From Treponema sp. (GTDB taxonomy: Bacteria; Spirochaetota; Spirochaetia; Treponematales; Treponemataceae): 8,740 bases of DNA. The stretch is taken from positions 1-8,740 of the forward strand of contig JAAVAM010000059.1 in assembly GCA_014804085.1 (NCBI GenBank), read 5' to 3'. Both the position numbers and the translations under genes were made by a program. Below are positions 1-4,376 of the stretch, piece after piece; positions within the stretch are counted from its first letter, which is position 1; every line of letters starts with the position of its first letter. A model generated the notes under the pieces. That model was not told where the DNA came from and made no database searches. It worked only from the letters and a program-made list of their open reading frames with translations.

Positions 1-533
1 AACACGTCCACGCCGCGTTCGTCCGCAAGGTCAATCAGCGCGGGGATTTCGTGCATGTTCGCCTTTGAGACGGTGCTCATCACGGCGCACCACATTCCCG
101 AACGCCGAATCATCGGTATTGCGCCGAGCGTCGTGCGGAACGAGCCTTCTTTGCGGAACGCGTCGTGCGTCTGCTCCAAGCCGTCCAAAGAAAGTTGATA
201 CTTCACGCAGCCGCAGTCTTTCATGCGAGCGCACACTTCGTCCGTCAAATGGAACGGATTTCCCATGATGCAAAAGCGCGTGCCGTCCGCCCTGAACAAC
301 CCGAGCAGCTCCCAAAAATGCGGATGCAGAATCGGGTCGCCGCCAGTCAGATAGATATACGGCGTTCGTCCGATCTTTTCGCAGAACGATTTGATTTGCG
401 CGTAGGTGCTTTTGAGTTCGGAAAGCGACGTTGTCACCAAGCGCAGATGCCCTTCCGAAAAAATATAGCAGTGCCTGCACCGCTGGTCGCACACGTCGGT
501 AATGTGCCATTGAATCGCAAAATACGGTTTCAT
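1..533 (-). CDS. Radical SAM peptide maturase, ACGX-type (3' end outside window)
   Basis: This is the N-terminal 177 codons of a radical SAM enzyme; the C-terminal part runs off the left edge. The iron-sulfur cluster motif CxxxCxxC is visible as Cys15, Cys19 and Cys22 (CDQRCRHC), followed by an aromatic Tyr23. A GGDP motif at residues 64-67 matches the SAM-binding GGE-type motif, and QLSLDGLEQTHDAFR at 113-127 is typical of SPASM-type enzymes. ATG at 533 is chosen because GGAG lies 5 bases upstream and the radical SAM fold begins at once. It follows a small Cys-repeat peptide gene after 54 bases on the same strand, so it probably modifies that peptide, likely at Cys or a neighbouring residue. 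I recall a family named 'radical SAM/SPASM domain protein, ACGX system'; the pairing fits but was not searched. The SPASM domain itself cannot be seen here. Confidence 0.88.
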   Translation of the reverse strand, partial: MKPYFAIQWHITDVCDQRCRHCYIFSEGHLRLVTTSLSELKSTYAQIKSFCEKIGRTPYIYLTGGDPILHPHFWELLGLFRADGTRFCIMGNPFHLTDEVCARMKDCGCVKYQLSLDGLEQTHDAFRKEGSFRTTLGAIPMIRRSGMWCAVMSTVSKANMHEIPALIDLADERGVDV

Positions 534-551
534 AACTTCTCCTGCATGAAT

Positions 552-581
552 GCAATCTTCCCGCAAAGGCAGGAAGATTGC
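552..581 (-). promoter_or_regulatory. Stem-loop between peptide gene and radical SAM gene
   Basis: GCAATCTTCC at 552-561 and GGAAGATTGC at 572-581 form a perfect 10-bp stem with a 10-base loop in the gap between the peptide stop and the enzyme start. There is no T-run after it on the minus strand, so it is not a classical intrinsic terminator. Stem-loops in this position often give more transcript of the precursor than of the enzyme, by partial termination or by protecting the 3' end of the short mRNA. That role is inferred from position. Confidence 0.6.
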
Positions 582-587
582 GCCGGA

Positions 588-719
588 CTATTTGTCCGAA
601 GTTCCGCAAGCGGGCGCGGGATCTTTTGCACCGCATGCAGGCGCAGGGTCTTTTGCGCCACAGGCCGACGCGGGATCTTTCGTGCCGCACGCCGTGCCGA
701 ACATTTCATTCGCCGTCAT
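588..719 (-). CDS. ACGX-repeat Cys-rich peptide, probable RiPP precursor
   Basis: This 43-residue peptide starts at ATG 719, with an excellent Shine-Dalgarno AAAGGAGGT six bases upstream. An upstream in-frame ATG at 770 falls inside the likely -10 element and is rejected. After a very short leader (MTANEMFG), a 9-residue unit repeats: ACGTKDPAS, ACGAKDPAP, ACGAKDPAP, then a final ACGTSDK. The four Cys are at 11, 20, 29 and 38, exactly nine apart, and each is followed by Gly. There is no signal peptide or membrane segment. The radical SAM gene lies directly downstream on the same strand, so this is the likely substrate. I recall a protein family called 'ACGX-repeat peptide' found beside such enzymes; its chemistry and function are not known to me. 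The very short leader is unusual for a RiPP precursor. Coding potential is supported by the RBS, the exact amino acid periodicity and the neighbour. Confidence 0.85.
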   Translation of the reverse strand: MTANEMFGTACGTKDPASACGAKDPAPACGAKDPAPACGTSDK

Positions 720-725
720 CGCTTC

Positions 726-734
726 ACCTCCTTT
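726..734 (-). promoter_or_regulatory. Strong ribosome binding site of the ACGX peptide
   Basis: AAAGGAGGT on the minus strand is a near-perfect anti-SD match, six bases before ATG 719. It decides the start of the 43-residue peptide against a longer 60-residue reading. Confidence 0.8.
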
Positions 735-765
735 CAGATTTGCCGACTTTTCGAGCGGCAGCAAA

Positions 766-774
766 ATCATAGCA
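766..774 (-). promoter_or_regulatory. Possible extended -10 promoter for the ACGX operon
   Basis: TGCTATGAT on the minus strand resembles an extended -10 (TGnTATAAT with one mismatch). It would start transcription near 760, about 40 bases before the peptide ATG. No good -35 is visible, so this is tentative. Confidence 0.4.
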
Positions 775-808
775 CACTTCCGAAATTAAATCCTGATTCC
801 TACAAATC

Positions 809-823
809 TATTAGTCTGTAATA
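809..823. promoter_or_regulatory. Small palindrome, candidate operator for the HxlR regulator
   Basis: TATTA-GTCTG-TAATA is a perfect palindrome with 5-bp arms. It sits in the AT-rich gap between the divergent ACGX operon and the regulator gene. HxlR-family proteins are winged-helix dimers that bind such short palindromes. The link rests on position only; the arms are short and AT-rich, so chance is possible. Confidence 0.3.
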
Positions 824-892
824 AAAAAGTAACCATCGGGCGCAATACTTTACGGCACACACTTTCTTTTTAAAACTAACCGCACCATTTTA

Positions 893-921
893 TTGCAACA
901 TCTCATTTTGTATGCTATACT
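893..921 (+). promoter_or_regulatory. Promoter of the HxlR-type regulator gene
   Basis: TTGCAA (893-898), a 17-base spacer and TATACT (916-921) form a good sigma-70 promoter. Predicted transcription starts near 928. This excludes the in-frame ATG at 912, which lies inside the promoter, and supports ATG 939. Confidence 0.72.
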
Positions 922-938
922 TAAGAAAAGAGGTCAAA

Positions 939-1259
939 ATGCTGACAAAAGACGAATTGCCCGAATGCCCTGTCGCCACGACCGTGCAACTTATCGGCAA
1001 CAAATGGAAACTTCTGATTATCCGCAACCTGCTCGCCTCCCCGCAACGCTTCACGGAAATTCTGCGCTCAATCCCGATTAGCCAGAAAGTGCTGACCGAC
1101 AACCTGCGCGCGCTCGAAAAAGACGGCCTCGTCGTGCGCCAGGCGTTCGCCGAAGTGCCACCGTGCGTAATCTACTCGCTTTCCGAACTCGGCAATTCGC
1201 TCCGCCCAATTATGGATGCCATGGAAGCGTGGGGCTGCGCCTACAAAAACAATGCGTGA
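939..1259 (+). CDS. HxlR/YodB-family winged-helix transcription regulator
   Basis: This 106-residue protein has the classic HxlR-family layout. ECPVATTVQLIGNKWKLLI near the N terminus carries the conserved Cys (Cys10) and the xIGxKWxxLI helix. The recognition region FTEILRSIPISQKVLTDNLRALEKDGLV (38-65) is followed by the wing and the C-terminal helix ending in EAWGCAYKNNA. In YodB and HypR the conserved N-terminal Cys senses electrophiles or oxidants; Cys76 and Cys100 are also present here. ATG 939 follows AGAGG by five bases and lies downstream of the promoter. It is divergent from the ACGX peptide operon, so it may regulate that operon and itself; this is inference. Its stop is 18 bases from the convergent HD-GYP stop. 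Confidence 0.9.
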   Translation: MLTKDELPECPVATTVQLIGNKWKLLIIRNLLASPQRFTEILRSIPISQKVLTDNLRALEKDGLVVRQAFAEVPPCVIYSLSELGNSLRPIMDAMEAWGCAYKNNA

Positions 1260-1277
1260 GTGGGGATGCCGAGGCAA

Positions 1278-2576
1278 TCACTGTATCTTTGCCGCAAAGA
1301 ACGCCTCCACGATGGCGGGGTCAAAATGCGTGCCAGATTCCGCGCGGATAATCGCGTATGCTTTTTCGAGCGGCATGGCATCTTTGTAGCACCGCCGGGA
1401 AGTCAGCGCGTCGAACACGTCGGCGACCGCCATAATCCGGGCGCACAGCGGGATTTCTTCGCCCTTGCATCCGCGGGGATAACCGCGTCCGTCCCACCAT
1501 TCGTGGTGATAGACCGCCATTTCCTCCGCCATGCTCAGGTATGCCGATTCACCAAGTTCCGTCTTTGCGTAGGCGATCAGCCGCTGCCCCGCCTCGGCAT
1601 GCGTCTTCATCACCGCGAATTCTTCTTCCGTGAGCCTGCCCGGCTTTTGCAGCACGGCATCCGGTATGTGTATCTTCCCGATGTCATGGAGCGGCGCTGC
1701 CACGACCATGTTCTGCACGTATGCGTCGGTCAGAATGTGGGGGTACGCGCCTTGCTTTTGCAGCTCGCGCGCGATTTTTTCCACATACGCTGCCGTCCGT
1801 CGGATATGCCCGCCCGTGCTGCCGTCCCGGTTCTCAACGATTTCCGCCATCAGCGTAATCATGCCGGACTGCATGGCGGCGACCTTTTCATGGTAGAACG
1901 CGCGCCGGTTTCCCTGCATAATCAGCACGATGATCGTCACGGTCATAATGAACGCGGTTATGCTGCTGATGCCGATGAACACGTCGAACTGCCGCACATA
2001 ATCCGCCGCCGCACCCGGAATGCCCGCCCCGCCCGCTTCTATCTGCGCCGCAATCGAGACCGAAAAGAACAGCTGCAAGATGCCGATTGACCAGAGCAAG
2101 TACCGCTCCGACTTCCGCAGGCTGCGCCGCTGCATGTTGCCATGAAACCAGTTGCGCCACGGCTTTCCCTTGACGAGGAACAGCACCAGCAGCACGGCGG
2201 ACACCCCGTACATCGCAAGCTGATACACTGCCGCCGACCGTTCCGTCATGCCGATCAGGTACGGCGGAACGCGCATCACCGGGACAAACAGCCCGCTGAT
2301 AATGCCCGGCAGCGGAATGATCAGCAGCAGCGCCCGTAGCCGGCGCGTCTTCCGCCCCAGGCAGACGCTCAGCCCGGTCAGGAACAGCACCGCAAGCGCA
2401 GCGGCATCTTTCCCGAACGCCGCGAACACCGCGCCGACGACGGCGATACCGCACCCGTAAAAAACGCGCCGGAATCCGGGCTGCAAGTCCGGCTCCAAAA
2501 AGACATATTTTTTTATCAGCACTGCGCTGACCGCGACTGCCGCAGTCTCCAGTATCTCAAGAAGCACGGTCATCAT
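1278..2576 (-). CDS. Membrane-bound HD-GYP domain protein, probable cyclic-di-GMP phosphodiesterase
   Basis: The chosen start (ATG 2576) gives 432 residues and is preceded by GGAGGAG five bases upstream; a second ATG follows immediately. A longer reading to 2657 is rejected because its start is upstream of the promoter. About seven hydrophobic segments fill residues 4-220 (roughly 4-22, 39-55, 58-73, 80-100, 116-135, 159-179, 199-220), so the N-terminal half is a membrane sensor of no family I recognise. The cytoplasmic C-terminal half is an HD-GYP domain: ENRDGSTGGHIRR (248-260), HDIGKIHIPD (297-306), the metal-binding His326, His357-His358, the GYP at 365-367 and Asp386 in MAVADVFDALT. HD-GYP proteins linearise cyclic-di-GMP. 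No GGDEF or receiver domain is attached. All metal ligands I can place are present, so it is probably active. Confidence 0.92.
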   Translation of the reverse strand: MMTVLLEILETAAVAVSAVLIKKYVFLEPDLQPGFRRVFYGCGIAVVGAVFAAFGKDAAALAVLFLTGLSVCLGRKTRRLRALLLIIPLPGIISGLFVPVMRVPPYLIGMTERSAAVYQLAMYGVSAVLLVLFLVKGKPWRNWFHGNMQRRSLRKSERYLLWSIGILQLFFSVSIAAQIEAGGAGIPGAAADYVRQFDVFIGISSITAFIMTVTIIVLIMQGNRRAFYHEKVAAMQSGMITLMAEIVENRDGSTGGHIRRTAAYVEKIARELQKQGAYPHILTDAYVQNMVVAAPLHDIGKIHIPDAVLQKPGRLTEEEFAVMKTHAEAGQRLIAYAKTELGESAYLSMAEEMAVYHHEWWDGRGYPRGCKGEEIPLCARIMAVADVFDALTSRRCYKDAMPLEKAYAIIRAESGTHFDPAIVEAFFAAKIQ

Positions 2577-2599
2577 AGGTTCTCCTCCGAATTGCCGAA

Positions 2600-2628
2600 A
2601 GTATACTCCGCTTGGAGGAAAAGCGCAA
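2600..2628 (-). promoter_or_regulatory. Promoter of the HD-GYP gene
   Basis: On the minus strand TTGCGC (2628-2623), a 17-base spacer and TATACT (2605-2600) form a promoter whose start point would be near 2593. This leaves a leader of about 17 bases with the ribosome binding site. The -10 and spacing match the HxlR gene promoter. Confidence 0.65.
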
Positions 2629-2659
2629 GGAACGGAAAGAACGAGTTGCGACAGCACAC

Positions 2660-2786
2660 GTGCAGATTACAATCTGCATACGGCGCAGAGCGCAATCTGC
2701 GGTACATGCAGATTATGCACTGCATCAGGCGAAGACTAGAATCTGCATCAAGTGCAGACCATGCGCTGCATCTCTGCGCCGCTCAA
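2660..2786. repeat. Cluster of TGCAGA/TCTGCA half-sites forming small palindromes
   Basis: About ten copies of the half-site (T/C)GCAGA or its complement, some degenerate, lie in about 125 bases, directly upstream of the HD-GYP promoter and downstream of mazG. The cleanest unit is TGCAGATT-AC-AATCTGCA (2661-2678). Others are CGCAGA-6-TCTGCG (2684-2701), ATGCAG-8-CTGCAT (2706-2725), TCTGCA-5-TGCAGA (2742-2758) and GTGCAG-8-CTGCAT (2752-2771). It could be an operator array for a dimeric regulator of the HD-GYP gene, or a decayed family of short palindromic repeats. No gene is seen in 2629-2799. Confidence 0.65.
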
Positions 2787-2799
2787 AGAACGACCGCAA

Positions 2800-3636
2800 T
2801 CAGCCGCCCGTGCGGGGCGATTCTTTTTCCGCGCGCGTGACGCGATCGCAGAATGCGCGGTTTGCGCGGTCAAGCGCGACGGACGGGTCTATGCCGAGCA
2901 GGCGGGCGTAATCGGCAAGGGCGAACAGCGCGTCGCCGACTGCCGATTCCAGTTGCAGCTGCGCCGCGTTCAGTGCCGGAGTGCCGCCGCTGACGGTGAA
3001 CGGCTCGTCCGCCGCCGTCTGCCGCGCCGCTTCCCTGCCTGCCGCCGACTCGGAAATGCCGCGCAACGCCTCGTCAAGCCTAGCGCGGGATTCGGCGGCG
3101 GTGCGCGGGGCATAGCCTTTTTTGGCGGCTTTTTTGAGCAGCTTGTACGCGCGCAGCAGCGGCGGGAATCCTTCCGGCACGTCGGCAAGGACGGAATCGC
3201 CGTTCCGATGCTCCACGGTCGCCTTGATGTCGTCCCACTGCTTCTGGATTGCCTCGTTCGTCAGCGCGTCCGCGTCCGTCGGTTCGGCATCGTCCCGTAA
3301 AAAGACGTGCGGGTGGCGGCGGATAAGCTTGTCGCCGATGTCGCGCAGGCTCTGCGCAAGCGTAAAGTCGCCCGACTGCTCGTACAGATACGCGATCAGC
3401 ACCACATTGAAGAACACGTCGCCCAGCTCCTCGCGCACATGCCCCGCGTCGCCGTCGGTCATCGCGTCCACCGTCTCGAACGCCTCTTCGATGAGGAAAT
3501 GGCGGAGCGAAAGCGGGGTCTGATCCTTGTCCCACGGGCAGCCGCGCTCGCCGCGCACGGTGCGCACAATGGCGTACAGGCGCGAAAAGGCCTGCTCGGC
3601 TTCGGTATGCTGCGCGTCGCGTTCCGTCATGCTCAT
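2800..3636 (-). CDS. mazG: MazG-type nucleoside triphosphate pyrophosphohydrolase
   Basis: This 278-residue protein has the two-domain MazG architecture and would hydrolyse (d)NTPs to monophosphates and pyrophosphate, cleaning the nucleotide pool. The first domain (15-112) is intact: GCPWD at 32-36, DQTPLSL, then the metal-binding EExxE (Glu50, Glu51, Glu54) and ExxD (Glu70, Asp73), ending with RRHPHVF. The linker has SVLADVPEGFPPLLRAYKLLKKAA, as usual for MazG. The second domain keeps its fold signature (DALFALADYARLLGIDP, LDRANRAFCDR) but its acidic motifs look lost: the EExxE region reads LDEALRG and the ExxD position reads AVGD. A low-complexity insert lies around 198-224. ATG 3636 has GGAG five bases upstream and overlaps the pth stop by four bases (ATGA), indicating translational coupling. 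Confidence 0.9.
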   Translation of the reverse strand: MSMTERDAQHTEAEQAFSRLYAIVRTVRGERGCPWDKDQTPLSLRHFLIEEAFETVDAMTDGDAGHVREELGDVFFNVVLIAYLYEQSGDFTLAQSLRDIGDKLIRRHPHVFLRDDAEPTDADALTNEAIQKQWDDIKATVEHRNGDSVLADVPEGFPPLLRAYKLLKKAAKKGYAPRTAAESRARLDEALRGISESAAGREAARQTAADEPFTVSGGTPALNAAQLQLESAVGDALFALADYARLLGIDPSVALDRANRAFCDRVTRAEKESPRTGG

Positions 3637-4292
3637 GGTTGCTCCGTGATTTTCTTCTTGCCCCAGGCGGGAATGAGCCGCGCGGGGTCGGCGGAAAGCA
3701 GCACCCTGGCGAACAGCCGCGCGCTTTCAGCAAAGACGGACTGCAAGGCGAGCCGCTCGTTGGCGGTAAAATCGCTCAGCACGTAGTCGGCAATGTCACG
3801 CCCCTGCGGCTTGGTCAGCCCGAATCGCAGTCGCCAGAAATCCGCCGTGCCGAGGACGGCTTTAGTCGAGCGCAGCCCGTTATGCCCGCCAAGGCCGCCC
3901 GCCCATTTGAGGCTCACCGTGCCGAACGGCAGCTCCAGCTCGTCATGCACTACCAGCACCTGCGCCGCGTCAATCTTGAAGAACCGCGCCAGCTCGCCGA
4001 TCGACTCGCCGCTCAGGTTCATGTAGGTGCGCGGCTTGAGGAAATAGATTTTGTCGGGCGCGTCCTTGGGCAGCGCGGGCGTTCCGCCGTCCTTTGCCGT
4101 CAGCAGCCCCGTCCGCGCGCAGTGCCCGGCGAACGCTTCCGTGTCCATGACGGCATAGTCGCCGCGGAATTTTTCCTGCCACGAAAGCGCGCCATAAAAC
4201 GGCAGCGACTCGGCGAACTGCCACGCCACGTTATGCCGCGTGCGCTCGTACTCCCGCCCGATATTGCCCAGAAATGCCACCAGAGAAATCAT
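3633..4292 (-). CDS. pth: Peptidyl-tRNA hydrolase
   Basis: This 219-residue enzyme releases tRNA from peptidyl-tRNA dropped by stalled ribosomes. Key residues are in place: Asn10 in FLGNIGREY, catalytic His20 in TRHN, Asn92 in TYMNLSGES, Asp117 in VVHDELELPFG, and Asn138 in GGHNGLRS. The family is usually 185-195 residues; the extra length is mainly a loop near 62-80 (TAKDGGTPALPKDAPD). ATG 4292 begins the family's normal first strand (MISLVAFLGN), and no Shine-Dalgarno precedes it: a promoter -10 ends only six bases upstream, so the mRNA is probably leaderless. It is first in an operon with mazG, overlapping it by four bases. Confidence 0.95.
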   Translation of the reverse strand: MISLVAFLGNIGREYERTRHNVAWQFAESLPFYGALSWQEKFRGDYAVMDTEAFAGHCARTGLLTAKDGGTPALPKDAPDKIYFLKPRTYMNLSGESIGELARFFKIDAAQVLVVHDELELPFGTVSLKWAGGLGGHNGLRSTKAVLGTADFWRLRFGLTKPQGRDIADYVLSDFTANERLALQSVFAESARLFARVLLSADPARLIPAWGKKKITEQP

Positions 4293-4298
4293 ACCGCT

Positions 4299-4328
4299 AT
4301 TCTACCGCACCCGCCCGGTGAGTTGCAA
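4299..4328 (-). promoter_or_regulatory. Leaderless promoter of the pth-mazG operon
   Basis: On the minus strand TTGCAA (4328-4323), an 18-base spacer and TAGAAT (4304-4299) are followed by six bases and the pth ATG. Transcription would start at or next to the A of ATG, which explains the missing ribosome binding site. Geometry matches the promoter at 8174-8202. Confidence 0.6.
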
Positions 4329-4338
4329 CGGCTGTGTG

Positions 4339-4357
4339 CCGCCGTGCCGAACGGCGG
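4339..4357 (-). terminator. GC-rich hairpin after the lipoprotein gene
   Basis: CCGCCGT-GCCGA-ACGGCGG is a 7-bp stem with a 5-base loop, about 20 bases past the lipoprotein stop. No T-run follows on the minus strand, so it is at best a weak or factor-assisted terminator. It separates the large upstream gene from pth. Confidence 0.4.
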
Positions 4358-4376
4358 GAAAACACCTACATCCGTG

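Noticed and set aside
31..690. Minus-strand 219-codon frame overlapping the radical SAM gene
   Set aside because: It is out of frame with the CxxxCxxC motif, covers the peptide gene in another frame and has no family features.
2577..2657. Longer N terminus for the HD-GYP protein
   Set aside because: The promoter lies at 2600-2628 and a strong ribosome binding site precedes ATG 2576; the extra 27 residues would not be transcribed.
2800..3636. mazG as part of a toxin-antitoxin cassette
   Set aside because: No mazE or mazF-like gene is adjacent; it is coupled to pth instead.
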